Shown here piece by piece: positions 1-9,310 of a DNA stretch of 64,000 nucleotides (positions are counted from its first letter, which is position 1; each line of letters begins with the position of its first letter). This DNA is from JACJWR01 sp963842975. Its GTDB lineage: Bacteria; Actinomycetota; Actinomycetes; S36-B12; UBA10799. The notes under the pieces are model-generated. The model did not search any database. It had not been told where the DNA came from and saw nothing but the letters and a program-made list of their open reading frames with translations. Both the position numbers and the translations under genes were made by a program. The stretch is from positions 62,001 through 126,000 of the forward strand of contig CAWJIH010000011.1 in NCBI GenBank assembly GCA_963842975.1, written 5' to 3'.

Positions 1-1380
1 GATCGCCTGGGTGCCCGGATCGCGACCGCTTCGCGCCGATCCACCTGCCGAATCACCCTCGACGATGAAGACCTCACACTCTGAGGGTTCATTGCTGGAG
101 CAATCGATGAGTTTGCCCGGGAGGGTGGAACCACCGAGGAGTCCCTTGCGGTTGCGAGCAAGATCGCGGGCCTTTCGAGCCGCCATCCGCGCCACCGAAG
201 CTTGCTGGGATTTCCGCGCGATCTCTTTGCCCTCGGCTGGGTTCTTGTCAAACCATTCCCCGAGATACTCATTCACCACGCGCTGCACGAAGGTCTTTGC
301 CTCCGTGTTGCCCAGTTTGGTCTTCGTTTGACCTTCGAACTGGGGTTCGCGCAGTTTGACCGAGACGATCGCCGTAAGACCTTCCCGGATGTCCTCCCCG
401 GACAGATTGGGGTCCTTCTCCTTGAGGACTCCCCAATCCCGCGCGTGCTTGTTGATGAGCGAGGTCAGGGCACTGCGGAATCCCTCCTCGTGGGCTCCGC
501 CTTCGGTGGTGTTGATCGTGTTGGCGAAGGTATACACGGACTCGGCAAAGCCGTTGTTCCACTGCATCGCTACTTCGGCACTGATCCCACGCTCGTCATC
601 CTCGGCCCCAAACTCAATGATGTTCGGGTGTGCTGCGCCTCGCGTGGTGTTGAGGTGGCGGACGAAGTCGGCAATCCCGCCCGGGTAGCAGTAGGTGACG
701 GTTCTGGGTGCATCTGCGCCGTCCACGTCCAGGTCGACCACATCGTCCGCTTCGGGAGCAGCGACCCGATCGTCGGTGAGGGTGATGGTGAGTCCGCGGT
801 TGAGGAAGGCCATTTCCTGGAATCGCCGAGCAAGGATGTCGAAGTCGTAGTGGATGGTTTCGAAGATGTCTGGGTCCGCCCAGAAGGTGACCATCGTGCC
901 GGAGTCGGAGACCTCTGCACCGCGAGTGAGGTCGGCCATTGGAACTCCGTGCTGATAGGCCTGGTTCCACGTGAAACCGTCCCGTTTGATTTCCACCTCA
1001 AGTCGAGTCGATAGCGCGTTCACCACCGAGACGCCCACACCGTGCAGGCCACCGGAAACCGCGTAGCCACCACCGCCGAATTTCCCCCCGGCGTGGAGCA
1101 CAGTTAGCACTACTTCGACTGCTGGTCGTTGCTCAACTGGGTGAATATCGACCGGAATACCGCGGCCATTGTCGATCACGCGCACCGAGCCGCCCTGCTG
1201 CAGCGTCACCTCGATGTGGTCCGCGTGACCCGCCAGCGCCTCGTCAACTGCGTTGTCGACCACCTCGTACACGAGATGGTGAAGCCCACGAGCACCGGTG
1301 GATCCGATATACATACCGGGCCGCTTGCGAACCGCATCCAGCCCTTCGAGGACTGTGATGTCACTGGCGTCGTAGGACAC
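1..1380 (-). CDS. gyrB: DNA gyrase subunit B, C-terminus cut by window edge
   Basis: ATP-hydrolysing subunit of DNA gyrase, which introduces negative supercoils together with GyrA. The 460 codons present start with GTG (VSYDASDITVLEGLDAVRKR) behind a GAGGAG ribosome site. The GHKL ATPase motifs are visible: the Asn-bearing helix in YEVVDNAVDEALAG, then DNGRGIPV and GGLHGVGVSVVNAL. The TOPRIM motif EGDSAGGSA sits close to the left edge, so the rest of the TOPRIM domain and the C-terminal tail lie outside the window. It is the last visible gene of the leftward dnaA-dnaN-recF-dciA-gyrB run, the usual actinobacterial order. The 133 bp between it and dciA hold its leader and nothing else obvious. 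Confidence 0.97.
   Translation of the reverse strand, partial: MSYDASDITVLEGLDAVRKRPGMYIGSTGARGLHHLVYEVVDNAVDEALAGHADHIEVTLQQGGSVRVIDNGRGIPVDIHPVEQRPAVEVVLTVLHAGGKFGGGGYAVSGGLHGVGVSVVNALSTRLEVEIKRDGFTWNQAYQHGVPMADLTRGAEVSDSGTMVTFWADPDIFETIHYDFDILARRFQEMAFLNRGLTITLTDDRVAAPEADDVVDLDVDGADAPRTVTYCYPGGIADFVRHLNTTRGAAHPNIIEFGAEDDERGISAEVAMQWNNGFAESVYTFANTINTTEGGAHEEGFRSALTSLINKHARDWGVLKEKDPNLSGEDIREGLTAIVSVKLREPQFEGQTKTKLGNTEAKTFVQRVVNEYLGEWFDKNPAEGKEIARKSQQASVARMAARKARDLARNRKGLLGGSTLPGKLIDCSSNEPSECEVFIVEGDSAGGSARSGRDPGTQAI
963..978. promoter_or_regulatory. parS-like site inside gyrB
   Basis: GGTTCCACGTGAAACC differs at one base from the parS copy at 9330-9345. It lies in gyrB codons for GFTWN, so coding constraint could also explain it. 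It is a candidate extra ParB-binding site near the origin. Confidence 0.4.
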
Positions 1381-1513
1381 GGGGGTGGTAACTCCTCGGT
1401 GAGGTGGAAAACAAACCGCCCGACTTCTGGCGGATCCGCTGGCTCAGCAACACGGACGTCCGATTCTAACCCGTAGTGAACCCCGCTCAGACGCCCGTAC
1501 ACAGGCGCGCCGC

Positions 1514-2131
1514 TCAACCATAGGTATCGCGAGGACCCCGGCCTTTCACCCGCCACGCGCCGCGCTGCCGCGGCTGGTGGGGTCCCTGCACGTTTATGTC
1601 CGCCACCACGCCCGGACCAACCGTTGCATCGATTCGGGTTCGCAGCGTCGGCAGCAGCATGCGTAATTGAGTCGCCCAAGCCGTCGAATCCGCCCGCAAC
1701 GTGAGGACGCCGTCGGTGAAAGATTCGGCGCTTACGTGGGCTGCCACCTCCGGACCTGCGATCTCTTCCCAACGGGCCATCGCGGCTGCCAATTGTGTGT
1801 TGCGCTGCCAGCCCAGGTCGGCCATCACCTGCGCCATGGCCGATTCGGCGCTCACCGGATCCCGCTGATCCGGGGCCGGCCCAGAAAACTGCGCCTCACC
1901 TGGCGACTTGCGGCGTGGCCGCCGCCAGCCTGACCTGGCCACGGGCGCGGCACTGGCCGAGGCCGTCGGCTGATTCGGGTCTGCCTGGCCGGAACTACTG
2001 GTGGGGTCGTTCCAACCACGAGTCCCGGGCGTGCCGGACGCGGGCCCTGTGAGGCGGGCGAGGAGTTCAGCGGCGAGGTCGTCGCCGCCGCTCTCGGCAG
2101 CGGGATCGTCGCGCGGATCACGGTTCACCAT
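1514..2131 (-). CDS. dciA: DciA-type helicase loader (DUF721)
   Basis: DciA is the bacterial helicase operator/loader in species without DnaC or DnaI, and acts with DnaB at the origin. This 205-residue protein has a disordered Pro/Ser/Arg-rich N-terminal half. A DUF721 domain follows from about residue 95 (SAMAQVMADLGWQ, then WEEIAGPEVAAHV and LTLRADSTAWATQLRMLLP). Its place between recF and gyrB matches the mycobacterial orthologue Rv0004. The ATG overlaps the end of recF by 7 bp, so translational coupling is likely. The order disordered tail then DUF721 differs from some other phyla, but is normal for Actinomycetota. dnaB is also in this window at 37122. Confidence 0.85.
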   Translation of the reverse strand: MVNRDPRDDPAAESGGDDLAAELLARLTGPASGTPGTRGWNDPTSSSGQADPNQPTASASAAPVARSGWRRPRRKSPGEAQFSGPAPDQRDPVSAESAMAQVMADLGWQRNTQLAAAMARWEEIAGPEVAAHVSAESFTDGVLTLRADSTAWATQLRMLLPTLRTRIDATVGPGVVADINVQGPHQPRQRGAWRVKGRGPRDTYG

Positions 2132-3273
2132 GAGACTTGGCTAATCCCCTCTGCGTCTCGCTGCACCGACCAGGTTTGCCCGCGCAGAACCTCGGGTACA
2201 TCATCTGCCACAGCGGCCGTCACGAGCACCTGTTCCGCCTCGACCGCGACTTCCGCCAGGCGCGCACGTCGGCGACTGTCCAACTCAGCGAAGACGTCAT
2301 CGAGCAGGAGGATCGGATCGCCACCGGAGTCGAATGAGTCCCGTTGCAGGTTGAAGGTTGCTAGCCGCAACGCCAACGCGATCGACCAGGATTCACCGTG
2401 CGACGCATAGCCCTTCGCCGGTAAGCCTCCCAGCGTCAGCAACACATCGTCTCGGTGCGGGCCCACCAGCGTGAGACCCCTTTCGAGTTCCGAACGGCGA
2501 CGATCTTCGATGGCCTCGGCGAGCGCCCCGGAGATCGATTCGGATGTCGGGCTCTTCGACATGTCGGGGTCGGTCAACCACTGCGATTCGTAGGAGACCA
2601 GCAAATCGCCGGCTCCGGGTGCGACGGTTGCATAACCCGCTGCCAGCGGCGGTCCCAGTCGCTGCAGTAACTCCAGGCGAGCATGTGTCAGCTCGGTCCC
2701 AAGACGAATCAGATTGTCGTTCCATACCGCCAACGTGCTCTGAAAAGAGTCGTCGCGACGCCATGATCCCATCACCGACTTCAACAATGCCGACCGTTGC
2801 TTGACCACACGTTCGTAGTCAGCAATGACCCCCGCATACCGCGGCGTGAGCGCCACCAAAAGTTCATCGATGAACCTTCTGCGCACGGCTGGATCGCCCT
2901 TGACCAGAGCCAGATCCTCCGGAGCGAAGATCACGGTTCGGACGATTCCAATCGCCTCACGCGGCCGGCGCGGGGCCCCTGCGACTCGGGCCCGGTTCGC
3001 ACCCTTGGCGTTGATCTCCAATTCCACCGTTTGCTCGCGGTCCCGCCAGGCGACTCTGGTTGCCACCACCGCCTGGGAATGACCGGCCCTGACGAGGGGC
3101 TGATCACGCGCCACTCGGTGCGAGGTCTGCTGGGCCACGTAGTGGACGGCCTCGACCAGATTGGTTTTCCCTTGGCCGTTGAGCCCGATGATTGACGTGA
3201 CTCCCGGGGAGAGGCCGAGATCGACCGCGTCGTAACTGCGAAAGTTGTGCAGTGTCAGGCGCGAGAGATGCAC
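2125..3273 (-). CDS. recF: DNA replication and repair protein RecF
   Basis: ABC-type ATPase that helps load RecA at single-strand gaps in the RecFOR pathway. The 382 residues match the family length. It starts MHLSRLTLHNFRSYDAVDL, with Walker A GLNGQGKTN at residues 30-38 and a late Walker B/D-loop stretch (ILLLDDVFAELDSRRR). It begins 7 bp after the dnaN stop and overlaps dciA, so it belongs to the dnaN operon. Confidence 0.96.
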   Translation of the reverse strand: MHLSRLTLHNFRSYDAVDLGLSPGVTSIIGLNGQGKTNLVEAVHYVAQQTSHRVARDQPLVRAGHSQAVVATRVAWRDREQTVELEINAKGANRARVAGAPRRPREAIGIVRTVIFAPEDLALVKGDPAVRRRFIDELLVALTPRYAGVIADYERVVKQRSALLKSVMGSWRRDDSFQSTLAVWNDNLIRLGTELTHARLELLQRLGPPLAAGYATVAPGAGDLLVSYESQWLTDPDMSKSPTSESISGALAEAIEDRRRSELERGLTLVGPHRDDVLLTLGGLPAKGYASHGESWSIALALRLATFNLQRDSFDSGGDPILLLDDVFAELDSRRRARLAEVAVEAEQVLVTAAVADDVPEVLRGQTWSVQRDAEGISQVSW

Positions 3274-3280
3274 GCTTCGG

Positions 3281-4399
3281 CTAGATCTTCACTGGCATGA
3301 GCAGATACCGATAGTCCGCGGCTGGTTCGGCCTCGAAGTCTGCTGCACCGGATATCACTGAAGGCTTGGCAGCCTCGTTGTAGCGGAGCACAACCACGGG
3401 TGCATCGAGGGCATGTAAGCCGTCAATGAGGAAGGTGGGATTGAACGCAATCGTCATTGCGCTTCCCTCCAGTTGCGCTTCCACGGACTCAACCGCCTGG
3501 GTCTCCTCGGATGCCCCCACCCGAAGCTCGATTTCGCCGTCGCTGATGTTGAGACGGACGGGCATGTTGCGCTCCGCAACAAGCGCCACTCGCTTGATCG
3601 CCTCGGACAGGTCGGACACATTGGCCCGCACGCTGGAACTGAATTCGCTGGGCAACAGGTCGCGGAACTTGGGGAACTGTCCGTCGAGCAACCGAGTTGT
3701 GAACTTGCGGTTGTCACCCATGACACCGAGGCTGCGGTCGCCTCGGTCGTCTGCTGCCAGGGCGAGGTGGACGAACTCCGAACCACCCAGCGACTTGGCC
3801 ACGTCCGACAGGCCTTTGCCGGGCACGATGACCTCACGTTCGAAACCAACAACCTCCGGCGACCAGGTGAGTTCGCGGACTGCAAGGCGGTAGCGGTCAG
3901 TCGCAGCGAGGGTGAGTTCGGAACCCACGATCTCCATCCGAACGCCGGTGAACATCGGCATCGTGTCGGTTTTCGACGTTGCCACGAAGGTCTGGGCGAC
4001 TGCTTGCGCAAACACCGAACCAGAGGTCTTGCCAGCCACCGGGGGTAGCTCAGGTAACGGTGGGTATTCGGATTCAGGTAGGAGCGGGAGGGTGAATCGC
4101 GTCCGACCGCAGGTGACCAAAGCTTTGCCAGCGTCGGTGGCGATGGTGACCGGAGCAGCCGGCAGGTTGCGCGCGATGTCGGCAAGCAGTTTGCCGGAAA
4201 CCAGCACACGTCCGGGCTCCTCCACGACACTTGCCACCGAAGCTTCGCTGGAGACATCCATGTCGTAACTCGACAGGTCGAGCACCTCGTTGGTGGCATC
4301 CAACAGGATTCCACTCAGGGCTCCAGGCATCCGGGGCAAAGTCCGCGCGGTCCACGACACGGCGTCGGCGAGAGCGTCTCGCTCAACTCGCAACTTCAC
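3281..4399 (-). CDS. dnaN: DNA polymerase III sliding clamp (beta subunit)
   Basis: Forms the ring that tethers DNA polymerase III and other clamp-binding proteins to DNA. The 372 residues are the normal length for three repeated clamp domains. It starts MKLRVERDALADAVSWTARTLP and ends YRYLLMPVKI, the conserved C-terminal motif. It is the first gene after the origin gap on the left replichore, and recF follows 7 bp later. Confidence 0.98.
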   Translation of the reverse strand: MKLRVERDALADAVSWTARTLPRMPGALSGILLDATNEVLDLSSYDMDVSSEASVASVVEEPGRVLVSGKLLADIARNLPAAPVTIATDAGKALVTCGRTRFTLPLLPESEYPPLPELPPVAGKTSGSVFAQAVAQTFVATSKTDTMPMFTGVRMEIVGSELTLAATDRYRLAVRELTWSPEVVGFEREVIVPGKGLSDVAKSLGGSEFVHLALAADDRGDRSLGVMGDNRKFTTRLLDGQFPKFRDLLPSEFSSSVRANVSDLSEAIKRVALVAERNMPVRLNISDGEIELRVGASEETQAVESVEAQLEGSAMTIAFNPTFLIDGLHALDAPVVVLRYNEAAKPSVISGAADFEAEPAADYRYLLMPVKI

Positions 4400-5018
4400 G
4401 GGTGCTCCTCACCTTCGGGCCTGGTGTTTGGGTCGTGCAGATCGTCGCTTGGTCGCGCGATGCGTGAAACACCTGTGGCCGCAATTGGGGTAATCGTGCC
4501 ACTTGGGTGTGAATCACAACACACCTACCCTCTCAAGAGTGCCTGCTGTGTAGTTCTCGCCACGCTGATGTGCTGGGTCGCAGATATAGCCGAATCCGAT
4601 GTTGCAGCCAATGTGGATATCTCCGACCGGTCAGCGACTGGCCGGCAGCACATTCTCTCACGCAATGGCTTGTGTGCTTACAACTTTGTCATGGGATTCG
4701 TCGTAGTAATAGGTCCGGTGGATTATGTGGATAACTGCTGTTTTCGCAGGTCAGGAGGTTGAAGGAAGCTCGGGGCGCCTGTGCACGACACACCCAAGCA
4801 CTGTGGGGTTCGTTGAACTACATCGTTGTATTTCCACCGAGGTTCGACGAAAGGACACCTGACGTCCACATGCGTGTGTGGCGGTTCCCACGGAATGGTG
4901 ATCTTTGTCCCCAAGTTATCCACAGCCTGTGTACTGATGGGGGGTCAGCTGAAAGGTTGATAGTTACAGGCGTGTTGTTTCTGTAGGCGAGGCACTTGGG
5001 ATGTGCTCGTTTCGCCGG
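4400..5018. other. Candidate oriC, dnaA-dnaN intergenic region
   Basis: This 619-bp gap lies in the usual actinobacterial oriC position. Two perfect DnaA boxes (TTATCCACA) are visible: 4726-4734 on the minus strand and 4916-4924 on the plus strand. Weaker matches are ATATCCACA at 4612-4620 (minus), TTGTCCCCA at 4905-4913 and ACGTCCACA at 4862-4870. The stretch 4660-4735 is noticeably richer in A and T than its surroundings and could be the unwinding element. It also holds the dnaN promoter. Box density is lower than in Streptomyces origins. Confidence 0.75.
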
Positions 5019-6500
5019 CTAGGGACGGGTGTCGGACTTGATCCGGCTGGTCAATTCGGAAACTTGGTTGAAGAGGGCTCGCCGTTCGGCCATCTGAGAT
5101 CGAATCTTCCGCTCAGCATGCATCACGGTGGTGTGGTCCCGGCCACCGAAAGTTTGGCCGATCTTCGGCAGGGACAGTTCTGTGAGTTCACGACACAGAT
5201 ACATCGCGATCTGGCGGGCGTTGACCAGTGTTCGAGAGCGGGAGGTGCCCGTGAGGTCCTCGAGGGTGATCCCGAAGTAGTTCGCGGTGTGTTCCATGAT
5301 CACAGCGGGCGTTATCTCTGGACCCGCATCGCCGTCCGGGAGTAGACCGTCGAGGACGACTCTGGTGACGGCGAGGTCTGCTTGCTGATGGTTGAGGCTG
5401 GCGTAGGCCTTCACTCGGATGAGGGCACCTTCGAGTTCTCGGATGTTCGAAGTGATGCGGCTGGCGATGTATTCCAGCGACTCCTCCGGTACTTCGAATG
5501 CCTCCTGCTGCCTTTTCTTGCGCAGGATGGCGATCCGAGTTTCCAAGTCAGGCGGTTGGACATCCGTGATCAGGCCCCACTCGAATCGCGAACGCATCCG
5601 ATCCTCGAAGTCCGGCAACTTCTTTGGCGGCAGATCCGAGGTCACGACGATCTGCTTGTTGGCGTTGTGCAACGTGTTGAAAGTGTGGAAAAACTCTTCC
5701 TGCGTCTGCACTTTGCCGCTCAGGAACTGGATGTCGTCAACGAGCAACACATCGACATTGCGGTAGCGGGTTTGGAAAGCATCGTTACGGTCATCGCGGA
5801 TGCTGTTGATGAAGTCGTTGGTGAACTCCTCGGAGGAGATGTAACGCACCCGTGCCCCCGAGTAGAGCGAGCGGTTGTAGTGGCCGATGGCATGCAGCAG
5901 GTGAGTCTTGCCAAGTCCGGAGTCGCCGTAGATGAACAGCGGGTTGTAGGCGCGTGCCGGTTGTTCGGCGACAGCTACGGCCGCCGCGTGCGCGAATCGA
6001 TTTGAGCTGCCGATCACGAAGGTCTCGAAGACGTACTTCGGATTCAGGCTCTTTCCCGAATCGTCGGCGGGTTCAGCCGCTGGCGACCGGGGCCAGTACC
6101 GATTCGGTAGTGAGGCTGCTGGTGCCGGCGAGCCGGAGTCGAGAGATGCTGAGCCGTTCCCACTGCCGTCCTCCTGGTGGGCGTACGTGGAGTCGGCCAG
6201 CGCATCGATCGCGTCCTCGTCAAGCATCGGCGCGGCCTCGGCATCGACCGTGATCGCCAGTTGTACTTCATGACCGAGGGCGGTGGAGAGCGCCCGCGTG
6301 ACATGGGGCTCCAGCCTGCTGGTCAGCACATCGCGAGTGAATTCGTTGGGCGCGGCCAGGATCACCAAGTCTTCAAGGACACGCACCGGCCGAGTGAGGG
6401 CCACGAAGGCGCGCTGCTGGGCTGAGATGTCGGGATCCTGCGCAAGGTTATGTAGGGCGGCATCCCAGATAGCCGAGAACTGGGCAGCGACTTGAGTCAT
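5019..6500 (-). CDS. dnaA: Chromosomal replication initiator DnaA
   Basis: AAA+ initiator that binds DnaA boxes and opens oriC. I chose the ATG at 6500 (MTQVAAQFSAIWDAALHNL) because domain I of the family starts there and GGGAG lies upstream; an open frame extends further 5' but is not conserved-looking. The 493 residues show domain I (1-85), a variable Ser/Pro/Ala linker (about 90-150), Walker A GDSGLGKTH (192-200), Walker B VLLVDDIQF and the C-terminal box-binding signature GGRDHTTVMHAERKI. A perfect DnaA box 44 bp upstream suggests autoregulation. Confidence 0.98.
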   Translation of the reverse strand: MTQVAAQFSAIWDAALHNLAQDPDISAQQRAFVALTRPVRVLEDLVILAAPNEFTRDVLTSRLEPHVTRALSTALGHEVQLAITVDAEAAPMLDEDAIDALADSTYAHQEDGSGNGSASLDSGSPAPAASLPNRYWPRSPAAEPADDSGKSLNPKYVFETFVIGSSNRFAHAAAVAVAEQPARAYNPLFIYGDSGLGKTHLLHAIGHYNRSLYSGARVRYISSEEFTNDFINSIRDDRNDAFQTRYRNVDVLLVDDIQFLSGKVQTQEEFFHTFNTLHNANKQIVVTSDLPPKKLPDFEDRMRSRFEWGLITDVQPPDLETRIAILRKKRQQEAFEVPEESLEYIASRITSNIRELEGALIRVKAYASLNHQQADLAVTRVVLDGLLPDGDAGPEITPAVIMEHTANYFGITLEDLTGTSRSRTLVNARQIAMYLCRELTELSLPKIGQTFGGRDHTTVMHAERKIRSQMAERRALFNQVSELTSRIKSDTRP

Positions 6501-6903
6501 CGAAAATCGTCTCCCGCGAAGTTGCCACCCCACTTCCAGGGGCTGTGGATAACCTGAGCAACGTAAGCCCGATGACCAGTCAGGTGCAAGACCGGGCGAC
6601 GCAAAAGACCCTACCTCCGGCGTGTCGCAGCAAGTCGAGACGGGTGCGCGGGTTAACGTTCCGCCGCTGCTTCGACGTGTCGCATAGGGGGGAATCGAGC
6701 AAGCGACCCACCTGTGGCGTACCATCTTGGTGATCCACGCCCCGTGTCGGAATGAGCGTCGAATGCTGCCGTCGTTTGAGGTTGCAGTCGAAGTCATCGG
6801 CAATGGCACGAGGGGCGACTAAGAGCCACTCACCGGACGCTGAAAGTTTCGGCGTCGATGAGCACACCGGGCGCATGCCCCAGACCCGACCACGGAGTTT
6901 GCG
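6501..6903. promoter_or_regulatory. Divergent dnaA/rpmH promoter region with a DnaA box
   Basis: A 403-bp gap between leftward dnaA and rightward rpmH. It must hold promoters for both directions. A perfect DnaA box (TGTGGATAA on the plus strand, i.e. TTATCCACA on the minus strand) is at 6544-6552, close to the dnaA start. I see no further gene. Confidence 0.7.
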
Positions 6904-7041
6904 ATGTCGAAGCGTACGTATCAGCCCAACAACCGCCGTCGGCACAAGAAGCACGGCTTTCGCCTGCGCATGCGCACGCGGGCGGGGCGTTCAATTCTTT
7001 CGGCCCGCCGGCGCAAGGGCCGCTCGTCAATCTCCGTCTGA
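6904..7041 (+). CDS. rpmH: 50S ribosomal protein L34
   Basis: Small basic protein of the large ribosomal subunit. The 45 residues begin MSKRTYQPNNRRRHKKHGF and keep the family core FRLRMRTRAGR and ARRRKGR. A GGAG ribosome site precedes the ATG. rnpA follows after 7 bp, the near-universal rpmH-rnpA pairing. The gene is short and easily missed by length-filtered gene finding. Confidence 0.98.
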   Translation: MSKRTYQPNNRRRHKKHGFRLRMRTRAGRSILSARRRKGRSSISV

Positions 7042-7048
7042 CGCTCAC

Positions 7049-7474
7049 GTGCTGCCGAAGAATCGACGGTTGCGTTCGGCGGGTGAGATAGGCGAGGTCA
7101 TCAGACACGGCGCACGGGCGTCTTCGCCCACTGTGTTGGTCTACGCACAGCGGCGCATCGGGTTGACCGAGTCACGATTCGGGTTGGCTATCGGCAAGCC
7201 AGTCGGTGGTTCGGTAGTTCGCCACCGGGTGGCCCGACGGCTGCGTGCCGTCCTTTCCGAACAGTGCAGTTCGTGGGACGCTCGTGGGGTGGACGTTGTT
7301 GTCCGGGCGTTTCCCGCTGCTGCGAACGCGACGAGTGCGGACTTGCGTCGTGACCTTTCCCGATGCGGCCGCAAGCTTGATTCGATCTTTGCCTCAGCTG
7401 TGGGCTCCCCCAGCGCTGGGACACGGGCAAGGCGAGTTGGGGTCGCAAGTCAAACTGGAAGAGGGCGGACATGA
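7049..7474 (+). CDS. rnpA: Ribonuclease P protein component
   Basis: Protein cofactor of RNase P, which removes 5' leaders from tRNA precursors. I chose the GTG at 7049, giving (M)LPKNRRLRSAGEIGEVIRHG, the normal family N-terminus; the frame is open further upstream but overlaps rpmH. The 141 residues contain the RNR-like signature region SVVRHRVARRLRAVL. The stop overlaps the yidD start (ATGA), indicating translational coupling. Confidence 0.93.
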   Translation: MLPKNRRLRSAGEIGEVIRHGARASSPTVLVYAQRRIGLTESRFGLAIGKPVGGSVVRHRVARRLRAVLSEQCSSWDARGVDVVVRAFPAAANATSADLRRDLSRCGRKLDSIFASAVGSPSAGTRARRVGVASQTGRGRT

Positions 7475-7833
7475 CGCATCTACGCCGAATTCTCGGTTGG
7501 TTGCTCAACGGTCTTTCCTGGCTGTTGATAGCCCCGATTCGGTTCTATCAACTCGCCATCAGCCCGCTCACCCCCGCGACGTGTCGCTTTCACCCCAGTT
7601 GTTCTGCTTATGCAGTCAGGGCCTTACACCGGCACGGGCCCTTCAAAGGGTTCGTGCTAGCCGGATACCGAGTTGGGCGCTGTCACCCGTGGCAACCGGG
7701 GGGGCTTGATCCGGTGCCCAGCAAAGGACGATGGCGTCCCGACATGACCGCTGATGGTCGCACGGTGATCCCGCTGCGAGACCTCAGAACCCAAAACCCG
7801 ACCACCTCACAGCCCACGCGGCTCGCAGCCTGA
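7471..7833 (+). CDS. yidD: Membrane protein insertion efficiency factor YidD
   Basis: Small membrane-associated protein that assists YidC-dependent insertion. The 120 residues include the family core FYQLAISPLTPATCRFHPSC, then SAYAVRALHRHG and RCHPWQPGGLDPVP, with the conserved Cys residues. The ATG overlaps rnpA by 4 bp, and yidC follows 19 bp downstream. The last 35 residues are a poorly conserved tail. Confidence 0.95.
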   Translation: MTHLRRILGWLLNGLSWLLIAPIRFYQLAISPLTPATCRFHPSCSAYAVRALHRHGPFKGFVLAGYRVGRCHPWQPGGLDPVPSKGRWRPDMTADGRTVIPLRDLRTQNPTTSQPTRLAA

Positions 7834-7852
7834 CTGACGAAAGAGGCCAAGC

Positions 7853-8824
7853 GTGTTCATCATCGAATGGATCGAGATCCCGGTCTCCTGGATCCTCTGG
7901 TTCTTCCACTCCCTGCTCTCCCCCATTTTCGGCCCCGGGGCGGGCATCACCTGGGTGCTCTCGATCGTGGGCCTCGTGGTGGTTATCCGGATCCTCCTGA
8001 TCCCGCTCTTCGTCAAGCAGATCAAGGCGCAGCGCAATATGCAGGTGCTGCAGCCGAAGATGAAGGAGATCCAGCAGAAGTACGCCGGGGATCGCGAACG
8101 GCAATCCCAGGAAATGATGAAGCTGTACAAGGAGACTGGGACCAACCCGCTCTCCTCGTGTCTGCCCATCTTGTTGCAGGCACCGATCTTTTTCGCGCTC
8201 TTCCGGGTGCTGCAATACGGCATCGCCCAGGAGCAGGCAGTTGGTGCGCTGACGCAGGAACTGGTGACGCAGGCCCACGATGCCTCAGTCCTGGGCGTGC
8301 CGCTGTATGCCACGTTCATCAACGCGGACGAAACTCCCAGTCCAATGGCGACCCGCATCTTGACCGTCGTGCTCATCGCCCTGATGAGTGCAACGACGTT
8401 CGCCACTCAGCGTCAGTTGCTGCTGAAGAACACCGCAGCGGACAACCCGATGGCCCGTCAACTGAAGTTGATGTCGTACCTCTTCCCGCTGATCTTCGCT
8501 GTCAGTGGTGTGGCGTTCCCGATCGGTGTCCTCGTGTACTGGCTCACCACGAACCTTTGGACCATGGGTCAGCAGTTCTGGGTGATCCGAAACAATCCGA
8601 TGCCAGGCACGCCTGCCCATACTGCGTACCTTGAGCGGCAAGCTGCGAAGCAGGCGCGAAAGGCGGCCAAGTCTGGCCAGGCCATTGCTACCGCGGAGAC
8701 AGCAGCGGCCGTCGAACTGACTGAATCAGAGGAGTCGAAGCCGACTCCCAACCGAAACCAACCCAAACGCCAACCCCGGAAGAAGCGCTCCGGAGGCAAG
8801 GGCAACACCGGTCGAAAGAAATAG
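7853..8824 (+). CDS. yidC: Membrane protein insertase YidC/Oxa1
   Basis: Inserts and folds inner-membrane proteins, alone or with SecYEG. It is 323 residues, the short Gram-positive/actinobacterial form without the large periplasmic domain of E. coli YidC. It starts at GTG behind AGAGG. Five hydrophobic segments are visible, with the conserved region LPILLQAPIFFALFRVL and the final segment FPIGVLVYWLTTNLW. A Lys/Arg-rich C-terminal tail (KRQPRKKRSGGKG) probably contacts ribosomes. Confidence 0.95.
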   Translation: MFIIEWIEIPVSWILWFFHSLLSPIFGPGAGITWVLSIVGLVVVIRILLIPLFVKQIKAQRNMQVLQPKMKEIQQKYAGDRERQSQEMMKLYKETGTNPLSSCLPILLQAPIFFALFRVLQYGIAQEQAVGALTQELVTQAHDASVLGVPLYATFINADETPSPMATRILTVVLIALMSATTFATQRQLLLKNTAADNPMARQLKLMSYLFPLIFAVSGVAFPIGVLVYWLTTNLWTMGQQFWVIRNNPMPGTPAHTAYLERQAAKQARKAAKSGQAIATAETAAAVELTESEESKPTPNRNQPKRQPRKKRSGGKGNTGRKK

Positions 8825-8831
8825 GTGACAC

Positions 8832-9308
8832 GTGGATACTGAGCAAATTAAGAATCTTGAGCGTGAGGGTGACGTTGCAGCTGACTACATAGAGGCACTG
8901 CTCGATATCGCGGATCTGGACGGAGACATCGACATGGATGTCGATGGTTCACGTGCGGTGGTTGCCGTAGTGGGCGGTGACCTAGGCCAATTGGTGGGGG
9001 ATGGCGGTCACGTCCTGGACGCACTGCAGGAGCTCACCCGGCTCGCTGTGATGCGTGAAACAGGGAATCGCTCCCGGCTCATGCTGGATGTCGACGGGTT
9101 CCGTGCACAGCGACGGGCCTATCTGACCGAACTGGGCACCGAGGCCTGTAGGAAGGCGACGGCGACTGGTGGGCCGGTCCGGTTGGAGCCGATGTCGGCG
9201 TTTGAACGAAAGGTTGTTCACGATGCAGTGGCTGCGGCTGGTTTGGTCAGCGAGTCTGAGGGCACCGAACCTGGACGTTTCGTTGTTGTGATCCCGTCCT
9301 CGGACTGA
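8832..9308 (+). CDS. jag: Jag/KhpB RNA-binding protein (KH-R3H)
   Basis: Predicted single-strand nucleic-acid-binding protein; in Firmicutes its relative KhpB works with KhpA on RNA and cell-envelope control. The 158 residues show a KH-like domain (IDMDVDGSRAVVAVVGGDLGQLVGDGG region) and a C-terminal R3H domain (EPMSAFERKVVHDAVA). GTG start 7 bp after yidC, so it is in the rpmH-yidC operon. The stop is only 2 bp before a long palindrome that probably ends the transcript. Confidence 0.9.
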   Translation: MDTEQIKNLEREGDVAADYIEALLDIADLDGDIDMDVDGSRAVVAVVGGDLGQLVGDGGHVLDALQELTRLAVMRETGNRSRLMLDVDGFRAQRRAYLTELGTEACRKATATGGPVRLEPMSAFERKVVHDAVAAAGLVSESEGTEPGRFVVVIPSSD

Positions 9309-9310
9309 TG

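Noticed and set aside
4424..4986. Open frames in the dnaA-dnaN gap
   Set aside because: They cross DnaA boxes, have atypical composition and no ribosome sites; the region is better explained as oriC.
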